Positions 48,761 through 59,154 of a stretch of 64,000 bases of DNA are shown here, piece after piece (within the stretch, counting starts at the first letter, position 1; each line of letters begins with the position of its first letter). The translations under genes and the position numbers were made by a program. The notes under the pieces were generated by a model, which was not told the origin of the DNA, made no database searches, and saw only the letters and a program-made list of their open reading frames with translations. Location: assembly GCA_000435515.1 (NCBI GenBank), contig FR884184.1, positions 48,829 through 112,828 on the forward strand. The letters are read 5' to 3'. This stretch comes from Firmicutes bacterium CAG:582. GTDB taxonomy: Bacteria > Bacillota_I > Bacilli_A > RF39 > UBA660.

Positions 48761-51700
48761 TTATTCGCTTCTTAGAGCTTCTACTGGATCTTTTTTAGAT
48801 GCTGATTTTGCTGGTATAAGTCCTCCGATTAAAGTTAATATAATCGATAAAGCAACTAATATAAGAGCATGATTTATATTTAACGCTGCTGAAAGTGGAA
48901 TATTACCTGTGAAATGATGAATGACAGAGTTTATTATTGGAATAAATGCATAAGATATACCTATTCCAAAAAGACCTGATAAAAGCCCAATAATAAATGT
49001 TTCAGCATTGAATATTGAAGATATATTTCCTTTAGATGCTCCAATTGCTCTTAATATACCAATTTCCTTTGTTCTTTCATAAACAGAAATATAAGTTATT
49101 ACTCCTATCATGATGCTTGATACAACAAGAGAAATAGAAACAAACGCTATCAATACATAACTTACTGCATTAACAATAGTTTTTACTGAAGACATAAGAA
49201 TACCTGTTGTATCTGAATAATTTATTTTCTTATCTTCATCACTTTTTTTGTTATATTCATCTATAAATGATAAGAAATGTTCTTTGCCATCAAAACTATT
49301 GAAGTAAAAAGATATGTATGTTGGTTCTTCTTTGTCTTGATAGCCTAGCTTTATTAAATTTGTTTTTTGAGTTGTTTCGGTTTTACTCATCATGGCACTT
49401 ACAACACGAGTAAGTTCGTCTTCACTGAAATTAAGTGTAAAAGCAGATGCGATTTTGCTTGCATCAATATTAAATGAGGATGCAAAGCTGTTAGCTAAAT
49501 CACTTGTTAGATTTCCAACTTTAGTTAGTACTTCACTTTTAACTTTAGCTTCGGTCATGAGATTTGCAAATTTTTCTTCAGTTTCATTGATTAATGCACT
49601 TTCAAGATAAGAAGATATAACCGTATTTTTTAAATCATCTATTATTAATACTTCTTCATTAAATGTTTGTCCTACTCTGTTTAAATATACTTTATATGCA
49701 TTTAAGTACGCATTCAATAAACCTTTTATTAAAACACTATAAGAGTTTTTTAAAGTATCTACTGGTATTAAATATGTTTTTTCCATATTCTTCAGCTTTG
49801 ATGTAACATCATCTTTATTAAAGTAATTATTTACTAGTTCATCTATCTTATCTTCTTGAAAATCTACGCTTAAAACGTCATTCATAAATGTTTTTAAATT
49901 ACTTTCAAATAAAGTTTTTGCTGGAGTTGTATCAATACTTATAGAACTTTCTATTTCACTTATTGCCAATTTTGTTTTATTTTCAATTGTTGAAGAATCA
50001 ATTTTGCCACCAAAAGCATTTTTTAGTTTTTCTTCATCAACTTTAACCAAATCTTCAAATGAGAAAGCATACTTGTTGTTTTCTTTATCAAAACGATTTC
50101 CGGAAAAAACATCAATTTCGGAATTTTTTAATTGTTTTTTTACAATATTGGTGTCTTTTGTTTGATTGATAATGTAATCTATTAAAGCATTAGTATAAAC
50201 AACTCCTGGGTTAAGAGAAGAAGATGTCACGCCATCTTTTGCACTTACAACACCAACTATTTTTAATTTTGTTGCTTTTTCATATACTTTTTTCATGAAT
50301 GATTCATCTTCAGACATATCTTCATACACATCATATTTTTTATTGTATTTATATGTATCAGTTGGAAGAACTAATCTTAAATCAACTCCCATTAGATCTT
50401 CATAAGAAAACTTTAATGGGTCATGTTTAATGTCAACTTCTTCGCCACTCATGATAGAATTAACCATCTTAGATAATTCACTTGTATCTCTTAAACCTAA
50501 AGAATACACTAACAAATCAGATATAGTATTTTTCTCTGATAAGACAATTACCATCTCGTTATATGCTGTTGGCCAATGTCCAGAGAGAACATCATAATCT
50601 TTGACAACCTCACTTATATCATCTACCATACTAGAATAAACACTTGCCATGGATGAATATGATGACATTAATGAGTTTCCTCCCATCATCGATGTAAATA
50701 AATTACTAGGATTCACTTTAGAAAGTTTTTTAGTTGCATCAATTGTATAAATATTAGGATCAACACTATAGGAATATTGAATGTTAGCAACGTCATCTTT
50801 TATTTCATTCATATTTTTTTCTAAATAGGATTTAAAGCTTTTTAAATCATTTGTGCTTACGCTTGATAACATATTTGTAATATATTGTTCTTCGATTACA
50901 TCATCAGAACCATTGCTCTTTTTATCACCACTTCTCATCGATAAAAGAATGCTTGTAATATCAGATGATTCTTGCATAATAGTAAGTGGATATGAAGTTA
51001 AAGTATCTTCTTGTATAGAATCAACATAATTTTGAAATCCAGTAGACACAGCTAGAATTAGAGCAATACCGATTATACCGATTGAACCAGCAATGGATAC
51101 AAGTATAGTTCTTCCTTTTTTAGTCATTAAGTTATTAAAAGAAAGTGTTAAAGCTGTAAGAAAAGACATTTTAGTTTTCTTTAATATTCGGTTATCCTTT
51201 TCCTCTTTTTTATAATCATAGGGATTTGTATCACTTAAAAGTTTACCATCTTTAATATTAATAATTCTACTTGAATAGTTCTGGGCTAAATCTGGATTAT
51301 GAGTAACCATAATAACAAGTTTATCCTTAGAAATACTTTTTAGTAATTCCATTATTTGAACAGAAGTATCAGAATCAAGTGCTCCAGTTGGTTCATCAGC
51401 TAGAATAATATCTGGATTATTAACAAGTGCACGTGCTATAGCAACTCTTTGCATTTGACCACCGGATAATTGATTAGGTTTTTTATTAATATGTTTAGAT
51501 AGCCCAACATCATCAAGCGCTTTAATAGCCTTTTCTCTTATAACTTTTTTTGATACACCAGATAAAGTTAAAGCAAGCTCAACATTTTTTAGAACTGTTT
51601 GATGAGTAATTAAATTATAGCTTTGAAAAACAAAACCAACTTTATGATTTCGATATGTATCCCAGTCACGATCATTATATTTTTTAGTACTAACACCATT

Positions 51701-51892
51701 TATAATTAAATCTCCTGATGTATACTTATCAAGACCTCCTATTATATTAAGAAGAGTTGTTTTACCGCTTCCACTTGGTCCTAAAATAGATACAAATTCA
51801 GATTTTCTAAAATTTATACTTACTTTATCTAAAGCTTTTTGTTCAAGACCATATGTCTTATAAATTTTTGTAATATTTTTTATTTCTAACAT
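48761..51892 (-). CDS. MacB/FtsX-type ABC transporter (ATPase-permease fusion with large external domain)
   Basis: 1043 residues. ATPase domain (about 1-225): Walker A GPSGSGKTTLLN, signature LSGGQMQRVAIARAL, Walker B IILADEPTGALDS, switch VMVTHN. Then TM1 (about 260-285), an external domain of about 600 residues, and three C-terminal TM helices with the FtsX domain (VLIAFVSISLVVSSIMIG...LRAIGASKGNI...LIPAKSASKKDPVEAL). MacB-like transporters use ATP to drive external events (peptide, lipoprotein or antibiotic movement) rather than ordinary import. The external domain is helical and much larger than usual; substrate unknown. Confidence 0.88.
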   Translation of the reverse strand: MLEIKNITKIYKTYGLEQKALDKVSINFRKSEFVSILGPSGSGKTTLLNIIGGLDKYTSGDLIINGVSTKKYNDRDWDTYRNHKVGFVFQSYNLITHQTVLKNVELALTLSGVSKKVIREKAIKALDDVGLSKHINKKPNQLSGGQMQRVAIARALVNNPDIILADEPTGALDSDTSVQIMELLKSISKDKLVIMVTHNPDLAQNYSSRIINIKDGKLLSDTNPYDYKKEEKDNRILKKTKMSFLTALTLSFNNLMTKKGRTILVSIAGSIGIIGIALILAVSTGFQNYVDSIQEDTLTSYPLTIMQESSDITSILLSMRSGDKKSNGSDDVIEEQYITNMLSSVSTNDLKSFKSYLEKNMNEIKDDVANIQYSYSVDPNIYTIDATKKLSKVNPSNLFTSMMGGNSLMSSYSSMASVYSSMVDDISEVVKDYDVLSGHWPTAYNEMVIVLSEKNTISDLLVYSLGLRDTSELSKMVNSIMSGEEVDIKHDPLKFSYEDLMGVDLRLVLPTDTYKYNKKYDVYEDMSEDESFMKKVYEKATKLKIVGVVSAKDGVTSSSLNPGVVYTNALIDYIINQTKDTNIVKKQLKNSEIDVFSGNRFDKENNKYAFSFEDLVKVDEEKLKNAFGGKIDSSTIENKTKLAISEIESSISIDTTPAKTLFESNLKTFMNDVLSVDFQEDKIDELVNNYFNKDDVTSKLKNMEKTYLIPVDTLKNSYSVLIKGLLNAYLNAYKVYLNRVGQTFNEEVLIIDDLKNTVISSYLESALINETEEKFANLMTEAKVKSEVLTKVGNLTSDLANSFASSFNIDASKIASAFTLNFSEDELTRVVSAMMSKTETTQKTNLIKLGYQDKEEPTYISFYFNSFDGKEHFLSFIDEYNKKSDEDKKINYSDTTGILMSSVKTIVNAVSYVLIAFVSISLVVSSIMIGVITYISVYERTKEIGILRAIGASKGNISSIFNAETFIIGLLSGLFGIGISYAFIPIINSVIHHFTGNIPLSAALNINHALILVALSIILTLIGGLIPAKSASKKDPVEALRSE

Positions 51893-51961
51893 GAATCCAC
51901 CAAATTTCTAAAATCAATATTATTATACACTTTTTTTGCATAATAAAGAATATGTTTTTTA

Positions 51962-51988
51962 AAATAAAAAAGACTTATGAAAGCCTTT
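51962..51988 (-). terminator. Terminator after yqeY
   Basis: On the minus strand AAAGGCTT-TCAT-AAGTCTTT followed by T, overlapping the end of yqeY. Confidence 0.7.
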
Positions 51989-52412
51989 CTTTAACAAGTG
52001 CTGATACTTTACTCATATCGGCATTACCATTTGTTTTTTCTTTTACTAAAGAAATTATTTTACCCATTGATTTGATATCTGGATTTTCAAAAGTTTCTAT
52101 AACTTCGTCTATTATCTTTTCGACCTCTTCATCATTTAACATAGCTGGTAAATAAGATTCTAGTATTTCAACTTCATGCTTTAAATCTTGAACGGTATCT
52201 GTTTTACCAAATTTCTCATATTCTTGAATTGATGAATTTCTTTTCTTTACTTCTCTTCTAATGACTGTTAAAGTTTCTTCGTCAGTTAAATCATGGCCAA
52301 TATTTATTTGTTCCATTTGAAGAGCACTTTTAAGCATTCTAAGAACTCCTAATTTAAATTTATCTTGTTCTTTCATACTTGCTAGCAAGTCACTTTTAAC
52401 TTTATCAAACAT
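51975..52412 (-). CDS. yqeY: GatB/YqeY domain protein
   Basis: 145 residues, typical length. It matches the YqeY family, related to the tRNA-binding tail domain of GatB (LLASMKEQDKFKLGVLRMLKSAL at the start; EILESYLPAMLNDEEVEKII). Suggested to bind tRNA, but the biochemical role is not established. Directly after rpsU, as in Bacillus. Confidence 0.92.
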   Translation of the reverse strand: MFDKVKSDLLASMKEQDKFKLGVLRMLKSALQMEQINIGHDLTDEETLTVIRREVKKRNSSIQEYEKFGKTDTVQDLKHEVEILESYLPAMLNDEEVEKIIDEVIETFENPDIKSMGKIISLVKEKTNGNADMSKVSALVKERLS

Positions 52413-52432
52413 GTTTTATTCTCCTTTAAATT

Positions 52433-52452
52433 AAAAAGAGGATTTATCCTCT
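52433..52452 (-). terminator. Terminator after rpsU
   Basis: On the minus strand AGAGGA-TAAA-TCCTCT then TTTTTAA. It overlaps the rpsU stop. yqeY is 31 bases further on, so read-through is possible. Confidence 0.7.
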
Positions 52453-52632
52453 TCTGTTTCTTTTACGTGAATTTTTAATCATTTCTTTTTTTGCTTCACG
52501 TTTTCTAACTCCTGGTTTGTCATAATGTTTATGTTTTTTAAGTTCAGAAGGGACACCACTCTTTGCCACTTTAAGTTTGAATCTTTTTAATGCTGAATTA
52601 ATATCACCATTTTTAACATCAACCTTTGTCAT
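52444..52632 (-). CDS. rpsU: Ribosomal protein bS21
   Basis: 62 residues from the ATG at 52632 with GGAGGG upstream. Small basic small-subunit protein; the family pattern VKNGDINSALKRFKLKVAKSGVPSELKKHKHYDKPGVRKREAKK is clear. Followed by yqeY. Confidence 0.95.
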   Translation of the reverse strand: MTKVDVKNGDINSALKRFKLKVAKSGVPSELKKHKHYDKPGVRKREAKKEMIKNSRKRNRRG

Positions 52633-52721
52633 TTGCTTCCCTCCTCTCAATTTCACTAGTATTATAATACACTTTTTAAATTAGTGCAATAAATTTTCTA
52701 AAAAATATCACGAATTTAGGT

Positions 52722-52762
52722 AAAAAAAAGATGAGTTAATTATTTATCGTCCTCATCTTTGT
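52722..52762 (-). terminator. Terminator of the cadherin-like gene
   Basis: On the minus strand AAAGATGAG (within the last codons) pairs with CTCATCTTT after a 17-base loop, followed by T8. Confidence 0.7.
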
Positions 52763-54314
52763 TTAATTCATATTGTTTTGTATTCATAAGATCATTTAAG
52801 GCTTCATCGATGTCGATGGTTGCATCTTTATCTTTGGAAAAATTTTCGCCGATTATTTCTTCTTCGATATTAGTTTCATCAACTATTTCGTCATTGTTTT
52901 CTTCCATTTCTTTACTTTCTTCTAGTTCAGAGTTTTTATCATTTACTTCTTCTATATTTTTTGGTAATTTTGTTTTTTTCTTTCTAAATAATAAAATTCC
53001 AGAGATAGCAATAATTGCAAGACCAATTACTACAAGAACTATTATTAAAACTATTTTATTCTTTTTGGATTTGTCGTTCTTTTTATCTTCTACTATTTCA
53101 TCATGTACTCTTTTACCATTATCATCAAATTTATATGTTCCATCTTCAATTTTTTTAGCTTCATCTGGATATTGTAATTCAAAATCAGTAAATGATAATG
53201 TAGTTTCAATACCATCTCCATTTGTAAATGTTACCTTATTATTTAAATATGCGGTTACATCAATATCATCATCACTTAATCTAGTAATAATTAATTTATA
53301 TGTTTTAGCATCATCGCCTAAAACGTTTGTAACGACTAGATTTATAATATTTTCTCCAACTTTTAGTTCAGTTACATCATCTACGATTACTTTAGCATTT
53401 GAGTCAACTGGAGTAAATTCAATCAAACCAGCAGTTGAAGATATTTTATTTGGAACAGTTATTTTATACTCATAGTTATTGGCTACAAAAGCAGGTTCCA
53501 TTGTATAAATTCCAACACTCAACTTAGAAAGATTTGGGCTGTTATAAGCGCTTTCACCACGTATTGTTTTAAAAGTATAAACATTTGTTGTTTTACCACT
53601 TTCACTTTTTACAGTGATTCGAATATCATTATCACCTTGATTTAAAGTGATAGTTGATGTTTTTCCTGTAGAAGAACTTCTACTTTTACCGCCTTCATAA
53701 GATATTTCACAGGAACCATCGTTACATTCTGCTGAAAATTTAATCGAATTTATTGTATCAGCTATATCAAATATTGTATATTCAAATACATCTTTATTAA
53801 ATGTCGGATTCATACTTCCTTGTGAAATAGTTACACTTTTTAATGTGGCATCATCACTTTTTGGTTTTTTGCCATTTACAATATATACTTTAGAAAAAGT
53901 TTCTTGACTTCCATCGTTTATTTTATATGTTACAGTTACATTAACATTATCATACTTAACTTCACTTGAATTAGTTAATACTACATTACCAATTTGAGTG
54001 CTTGTATTTGTTGGAAATTTGGAAACGTTTTGATCGTTTGGATAACTGACCATCACACTTTTTCCACTTTTGTTGGAAGTTACACCAACACCGTTTATTT
54101 CAAAACCGCAATCAACCGCATCAACGTTTGTTTGGCAACTTAAAGTTACGGATTCTACAGCCTGAGAATCACTTTTAACACTTACTGGTATACGTGTTTC
54201 TGCTACTGTTGCTGAAGATGTGCCAAAATCTAAAGATGAAGCATGAGCAATCATTGGAAGTGTACTACCGATTATAAATCCTCCATAAATTACTCTTTTA
54301 AAAAATTTATTCAT
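52740..54314 (-). CDS. Surface protein with cadherin-like beta-sandwich domains
   Basis: 524 residues. Signal peptide (about 1-26, ending AHA), a cohesin-like or beta-rich region (about 27-150), then two copies of the cadherin-like beta-sandwich domain, each starting with a DATLKSVTIS/PNLSKLSVGI strand and ending VYTFKTIR/TYKLIITRL (about 153-255 and 260-345). A C-terminal TM helix (about 430-452) precedes a basic stop (RKKKTK) and a highly acidic cytoplasmic tail of about 65 residues. Type I membrane topology, so the domains face outside. Role probably adhesion or cell-envelope structure, by analogy only. Confidence 0.82.
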   Translation of the reverse strand: MNKFFKRVIYGGFIIGSTLPMIAHASSLDFGTSSATVAETRIPVSVKSDSQAVESVTLSCQTNVDAVDCGFEINGVGVTSNKSGKSVMVSYPNDQNVSKFPTNTSTQIGNVVLTNSSEVKYDNVNVTVTYKINDGSQETFSKVYIVNGKKPKSDDATLKSVTISQGSMNPTFNKDVFEYTIFDIADTINSIKFSAECNDGSCEISYEGGKSRSSSTGKTSTITLNQGDNDIRITVKSESGKTTNVYTFKTIRGESAYNSPNLSKLSVGIYTMEPAFVANNYEYKITVPNKISSTAGLIEFTPVDSNAKVIVDDVTELKVGENIINLVVTNVLGDDAKTYKLIITRLSDDDIDVTAYLNNKVTFTNGDGIETTLSFTDFELQYPDEAKKIEDGTYKFDDNGKRVHDEIVEDKKNDKSKKNKIVLIIVLVVIGLAIIAISGILLFRKKKTKLPKNIEEVNDKNSELEESKEMEENNDEIVDETNIEEEIIGENFSKDKDATIDIDEALNDLMNTKQYELNKDEDDK

Positions 54315-54384
54315 ATTTTTCCCTACTTTTCTATTCTTAATTATTGTATTTTGATTATAGCAAATATAAATTGTTTTATCAATA

Positions 54385-55467
54385 TCAAATAAGTTTGACT
54401 AAAATCTCATTCATAACATAAATCATATTTGGATTAACAAATAAATAGCCGTTTTTATATATAAGTTCACCTTTGTTTATGAGTTCTTGTACTGGGTATG
54501 CATCTTGTATATTAACATTATATTTATTGAAAAAATCATCAACATTTATACCTTCTAATTTTCTAAGCCCCAACATAATTTCGTTATCCATTTGATCTTT
54601 ATGAGTAAGAAGATTTTCTTCTAAGCGATAATTCCCTTTAATATATTCATGAATACTTCTAGTATTAGTATATCTAAATCCATCTTTATACCCACTAGCA
54701 CCAAGACCAAAACCATAATATTCACCATTATTCCAATAGTTTAAATTGTGAATTGATTTATAACCAGGTTTTGCAAAATTGCTAACTTCATAGTGATCAT
54801 ATCCCGACTTTTTAAGTTGTTTGCATATTGTATTATACATTTTAAAATCTAATTCTTCGTTTATGTATTCTTCACCATTTATTTTCATTTTAGTATGTTC
54901 TTCGATTATTAAAGAATAAGTTGAAATATGAGTTGGGTTAAGTTTTAGCAGTTTATTTATGTCTTTTTTCAATACATTTAGTTTTTCTCCTGGTATTGCA
55001 TACATTAAATCAAGATTGATATTTGTAAGTCCTCTAAGTTTCATCTTTTTTAATTTTTCCTCAATATCACTATATTCACATTCTCTTTCAAGTATGTTTA
55101 AGTTGTTAGAATCAAAAGATTCGATGCCAATACTTACACGATTTATTCCATATTCAATAATATCATCTAAAAACTCATCATCAATATCTCTTGGATTTAC
55201 TTCAATTGTGTATTCACAGTCAGGATCTCGGTTAAATATTTCTAACGTTCTAAGCAATCTTATTCTTTCTTTTCTGGATAAACATGATGGAGTCCCTCCT
55301 CCGATGTATAAAGATTTTATTCTTTCTCCATCATAACTGCTTTCTATTTCTTTTCTTAAGGCTTCCAAATAATCGCTTACAAAAGAATCTATTTTTAATA
55401 CTTTTGGAAAATCACAATAAGAACATATATGATTGCAAAAAGGAATATGTACATATACGGCTTCCAT
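54385..55467 (-). CDS. hemW: HemW (radical SAM, heme chaperone-like)
   Basis: 360 residues. The radical-SAM cluster motif is YVHIPFCNHICSYCDF (C-x3-C-x2-C), followed by YIGGGTPSCL and the HemW C-terminal domain. HemW binds heme and inserts it into respiratory enzymes; it is often misannotated as HemN (which has an extra N-terminal motif lacking here). No heme-synthesis or respiratory gene is visible in this window, so its job is unclear. Stop TGA. In Bacillus it follows lepA; here the SANT gene intervenes. Confidence 0.9.
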   Translation of the reverse strand: MEAVYVHIPFCNHICSYCDFPKVLKIDSFVSDYLEALRKEIESSYDGERIKSLYIGGGTPSCLSRKERIRLLRTLEIFNRDPDCEYTIEVNPRDIDDEFLDDIIEYGINRVSIGIESFDSNNLNILERECEYSDIEEKLKKMKLRGLTNINLDLMYAIPGEKLNVLKKDINKLLKLNPTHISTYSLIIEEHTKMKINGEEYINEELDFKMYNTICKQLKKSGYDHYEVSNFAKPGYKSIHNLNYWNNGEYYGFGLGASGYKDGFRYTNTRSIHEYIKGNYRLEENLLTHKDQMDNEIMLGLRKLEGINVDDFFNKYNVNIQDAYPVQELINKGELIYKNGYLFVNPNMIYVMNEILVKLI

Positions 55468-55502
55468 ATCATCACCTACACTAAAATTTTATACTAAAAC
55501 TC

Positions 55503-55540
55503 AATAAAAAACAAGAATATTGTATTATTCTTGTTGGTTT
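55503..55540 (-). terminator. Terminator after the SANT-repeat gene
   Basis: On the minus strand AACAAGAATA...TATTCTTGTT with a short loop, then TTTT. Confidence 0.75.
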
Positions 55541-56601
55541 TTATTTCCAGATTCGTCGGTTAAATCTTTTTTCTTTGATAGAGTTCTTTGATATCCTAGT
55601 TCTTCAGCTTTATGCGCTACTGCTTTAGTGCTTCTATCAAGTGCATTGGCAATTTCGGAATAAGTCATGTTTTCGTAATTTTCACGTAAAAATTTTATTT
55701 CTTTTCCTTTCCAAAATTTTGCTAGTTCATAGCTGTGTCCATTGTCTCTTAAAGTTTCAGCAACTGCGCCTTCTGTTCGATTTAAAATTTCAGCGATTTC
55801 TGAATAATTTTTTCCTAATAGAAGTAAATATTCAGCTTTAGCTATTTCTTCGTCACTCCATTTACGATACCATAAAGGATTTTCAAGAGCATCTCGTTTT
55901 CTTTTCTCAGCTAACCACCCTGATTCGGAACCTAACATATACATTTCAATATTTCTTGAATCCCATTCATTTTGATTGTCTTTTAAAAATTTAATTAAAT
56001 CTTCCCAAATAACATAATAATAACTGGCGTTATCGGTTAACCTTTTCTTTTTTAGTTTTAATCCTAAATTTACCCATGTTGTCGTTATCCTATCACGACT
56101 AACATTTAAAAGTTCAACCATATCTGATATAGTTATTAATTCAGCATTGTTTTTTACCATTGAACCTAAACCCATTCTTACAGCTTTTACTTTTAGAGAA
56201 AACACTGTTCTTTTCATACTTTCGGCTATAGATTCTATTTTCATTGTTCCCCATAGTTCACTTAAGGTTTGTTCTTCTTCTTTTGTCCACTCTCTTCGGT
56301 CTTTTATTAAGGTTATGCCGAGTTTTTTTGCTTTTAAATCTACTGCGTTTGGACTTTTTTTCATTTTTTCGGCAATTATTTCATAATGATATTTTCCAGA
56401 TAAGTCTTTTAAAGTTTGAACCTCTTCTTTGGTCCAATTGTTGGATTTTGGTAACTCTAAGCCATTTTCTTCTGCAACTCTACATACTGCATTCCAAGAA
56501 CAATTAAATTTTTTCTTCATGCTATGAGCAGATTCTTTCCCCCAATTATTAACTATATATTCAACTTCTTCTGGAGTGAATTCTCTTTTTTGCCCTTTCA
56601 T
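55525..56601 (-). CDS. Protein with five SANT/Myb-like repeats and a central HTH
   Basis: 358 residues, basic, no signal peptide. Five repeats with a tryptophan or aromatic start: FTPEEVEYIVNNWG (about 8), WTKEEVQTLKDLSG (about 57), WTKEEEQTLSELWG (about 104), WSDEEIAKAEYLLLLG (about 245) and FWKGKEIKFLRENY (about 293), each ending in a recognition-helix pattern (IAEKMKKSPNAVDLKAKKLG, IAEILNRTEGAVAETLRDNG and so on). Between repeats 3 and 4 lies another HTH (ITISDMVELLNVSRDRITTTW). Almost certainly DNA-binding; target unknown. Such repeat numbers are rare in bacteria. AGGAGA precedes the start. It lies between hemW and lepA. Confidence 0.8.
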   Translation of the reverse strand: MKGQKREFTPEEVEYIVNNWGKESAHSMKKKFNCSWNAVCRVAEENGLELPKSNNWTKEEVQTLKDLSGKYHYEIIAEKMKKSPNAVDLKAKKLGITLIKDRREWTKEEEQTLSELWGTMKIESIAESMKRTVFSLKVKAVRMGLGSMVKNNAELITISDMVELLNVSRDRITTTWVNLGLKLKKKRLTDNASYYYVIWEDLIKFLKDNQNEWDSRNIEMYMLGSESGWLAEKRKRDALENPLWYRKWSDEEIAKAEYLLLLGKNYSEIAEILNRTEGAVAETLRDNGHSYELAKFWKGKEIKFLRENYENMTYSEIANALDRSTKAVAHKAEELGYQRTLSKKKDLTDESGNKNQQE

Positions 56602-56620
56602 AAAATTCTCCTAAAACTCA

Positions 56621-58417
56621 TTATTTTTCAGTTTTTAAAACACTTAAGAAGGCCTCTGGTGGTATTTCAACATTTCCAACCATCTTCATTCTCTTCTTGC
56701 CTTCTTTTTGTTTTTCAAGAAGTTTTCTTTTACGGGAAATGTCTCCTCCATAACATTTTGCTAAAACGTTCTTCTTCATTTGACTGATATTTTCACGAGC
56801 AATTACTTTTGAACCAACGCTTGCTTGAATTGGGACTTGAAACAATTGACGAGGTATAAGTGTTTTTAAATTTTCAACGATTTTTCTACCTCTTGTATAA
56901 GCAAAGTCTTTATGAACAATTAGAGATAAAGCATCCACTATTTCTCCGTTTATTAAAATATCCATCTTCACTAAGTCACTTGCTTTATATCCAATAATGT
57001 CATAATCAAAAGATGCATAACCTTTAGTAGTGGATTTTAATCTATCATAGAAATCATACACTATTTCTGATAGAGGTATTTCATAATGTATGTTTACACG
57101 AGTATCATTTATATAATCCATTGATTTATAGATTCCTCTTTTATCTTGACATAACTCCATAATAGCTCCAATATATTCGCTTGGGACAAATATATTAGTT
57201 TCAATATAAGGTTCTTTAATTTCAGCAATTTTAACTCTTTCTGGCATTTTTGAAGGAGAATCAACAGAAATAACCTCACCATTAGTCAATTTTACTTCAT
57301 AGATAACTGATGGTGATGTTGTGATAATATCTATTCCAAATTCCCTTTCAATACGTTCTTCGATTATCTCCATATGAAGAAGACCTAAAAAGCCACAACG
57401 GAAACCAAATCCTAAAGCTTCTGACGTTTCTGGTTCAAATTCTAAAGAGGCATCATTTAGTTTTAATTTTTCTAATGCTTCTTTTAATGGTTCAAACTTA
57501 TTGGGTTCAATCGGAAAAAGTCCTGAATAAACCATTGGTTTCATTGGTTGATATCCTGGAAGTGGTGTTTTTGCTTCGTGAGACAAGGTTGTAATTGTAT
57601 CTCCAACTTTAACAGTATCAATAGTTTTAATACTAGCATTAATCCAACCAACTTGACCACTTACTAATTCAGAAAGTTCTTTGGTTTTAGGTGTTGATAC
57701 ACCAAGTTCTACTACTTCATACATTGCTCCAGTCGACATCATTTTAATGGTATCGCTTTTCTTTATTTTTCCATCAAATACACGAACGGATGCAATAACA
57801 CCTCGATATGGATCAAAATAAGAATCAAAAATCATTGCTTTAGTTTCGTGATCTATTGGCTCTTTTGGAGCTGGAATACGTTTAACTATAGCATTAAGTA
57901 ATTCTTTAACTCCAACACCCGTTTTACCGCTGCATAAAAGGATTTCATCGCGATTAAAACCTAAGACATTAACAAGTTCATCTGTAACTTTTTCAACATC
58001 AGCGTTAGGTAAATCAATCTTATTTATTACTGGAATAATAGTTAAATCATTATTCATTGCAAGATAAAGATTAGCAAGAGTTTGAGCTTCTATTCCTTGA
58101 GCTGCATCAACTATTAAAATTGCACCTTCACAAGCAGCTAAACTACGTGATACTTCATATGAAAAATCAACATGTCCTGGAGTGTCAATTAAATGTAATA
58201 TGTACTCTTCACCTTCATAATTATATTTAAGTTCCACCGCATTAAGTTTGATTGTAATGCCTCTTTCACGCTCAAGATCCATGCTATCTAGAAGTTGATC
58301 TTTCATATCATGGCTTGATACAGCACCAGTTATCTCCAAAATTCGATCAGCAAGTGTACTTTTGCCATGATCGATATGGGCAATAATACTAAAGTTTCTA
58401 ATGTGATTTATATCCAT
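56621..58417 (-). CDS. lepA: Elongation factor 4 (LepA)
   Basis: 598 residues, full length. A ribosome-bound GTPase that can back-translocate ribosomes and aids 30S biogenesis. G1 AHIDHGKST, switch RERGITI, G3 DTPGHVDF, G4 NKIDLP and the LepA-specific C-terminal domain ([18 protein letters not shown], and the final [25 protein letters not shown]) are present. Confidence 0.97.
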   Translation of the reverse strand: MDINHIRNFSIIAHIDHGKSTLADRILEITGAVSSHDMKDQLLDSMDLERERGITIKLNAVELKYNYEGEEYILHLIDTPGHVDFSYEVSRSLAACEGAILIVDAAQGIEAQTLANLYLAMNNDLTIIPVINKIDLPNADVEKVTDELVNVLGFNRDEILLCSGKTGVGVKELLNAIVKRIPAPKEPIDHETKAMIFDSYFDPYRGVIASVRVFDGKIKKSDTIKMMSTGAMYEVVELGVSTPKTKELSELVSGQVGWINASIKTIDTVKVGDTITTLSHEAKTPLPGYQPMKPMVYSGLFPIEPNKFEPLKEALEKLKLNDASLEFEPETSEALGFGFRCGFLGLLHMEIIEERIEREFGIDIITTSPSVIYEVKLTNGEVISVDSPSKMPERVKIAEIKEPYIETNIFVPSEYIGAIMELCQDKRGIYKSMDYINDTRVNIHYEIPLSEIVYDFYDRLKSTTKGYASFDYDIIGYKASDLVKMDILINGEIVDALSLIVHKDFAYTRGRKIVENLKTLIPRQLFQVPIQASVGSKVIARENISQMKKNVLAKCYGGDISRKRKLLEKQKEGKKRMKMVGNVEIPPEAFLSVLKTEK

Positions 58418-58465
58418 TTTTCTTCACCTATGAAAAATTATATCAAAAAAGATAAGATTTCTCCA

Positions 58466-58496
58466 TAAAAAAGAAAGTAGTTATCTACTTTCTAAG
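58466..58496 (-). terminator. Terminator after trmK
   Basis: AGAAAGTAG-ATAA-CTACTTTCT on the minus strand followed by TTTTTT. Confidence 0.85.
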
Positions 58497-59135
58497 CAAT
58501 TTCTTCAATACTCTTTTTTCTTTTTTTAATTGAAAATGTAATAATATTTTGTTTTTTGGTACTAATTCTTCAATTTTCTCAATATTATTTATTTCAAACT
58601 CTAAATATGGTTTATTATGTTTAAGTATTGGTCCATATGTTAAATCTATCTTTGAATATTTTTTGTTTCCACGAACAAATACTATATTGATATAATTCTT
58701 TTTATTATCTTGGAAATATTCTTCGTTTTTGATGAAAAATCCAAGTTTAGTTACATATTTTCTTAACATTGTATGATCATTATTGGACTGAATTATCAAT
58801 TTATTAATATCCTTTAAATGGTCATTATTCAAAATACCCATAATGGTATTTGTTCCCATACCAGAAATTATTACAGTGTCTATGTTATCTTTATCAGTTA
58901 AAACGTTTAATCCATCACCTAAACGAGCACTTATTTTGTCACTTAAACCTTCATTTTCAATATTTTTAATTCCAGAATTCAAAGCTTGAACATTAATATC
59001 TGATGCAATGATGCTTTTTACTAAATCATTCTTTACTAGAAAAATATCAAGTAATGCATGGTCACAACCGATATCAATTATTTTATCATTATAATTAACA
59101 AATTTTGTAAGGGACGAAAGTCTTAAACTTAACAT
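58485..59135 (-). CDS. trmK: tRNA (adenine(22)-N(1))-methyltransferase TrmK
   Basis: 216 residues. SAM-binding motif IIDIGCDHALLDIFLV, D-x-N in SDINVQAL, and the catalytic-region motif VIISGMGTNTIMGIL. It methylates A22 of tRNAs with a suitable D-arm. It directly follows rpoD, the standard Bacillus position. AGGAGG before the start. Confidence 0.93.
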   Translation of the reverse strand: MLSLRLSSLTKFVNYNDKIIDIGCDHALLDIFLVKNDLVKSIIASDINVQALNSGIKNIENEGLSDKISARLGDGLNVLTDKDNIDTVIISGMGTNTIMGILNNDHLKDINKLIIQSNNDHTMLRKYVTKLGFFIKNEEYFQDNKKNYINIVFVRGNKKYSKIDLTYGPILKHNKPYLEFEINNIEKIEELVPKNKILLHFQLKKEKRVLKKLLRK

Positions 59136-59154
59136 AAATACACCTCCTAAATAT

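Noticed and set aside
52759..53475. 238-codon + strand ORF opposite the cadherin-like gene
   Set aside because: It is a Ser/Phe-rich shadow of the acidic tail and beta domains on the other strand, with no ribosome site.
54959..55336. 125-codon + strand ORF opposite hemW
   Set aside because: Antisense shadow of a clear hemW gene, with composition typical of reversed coding sequence.
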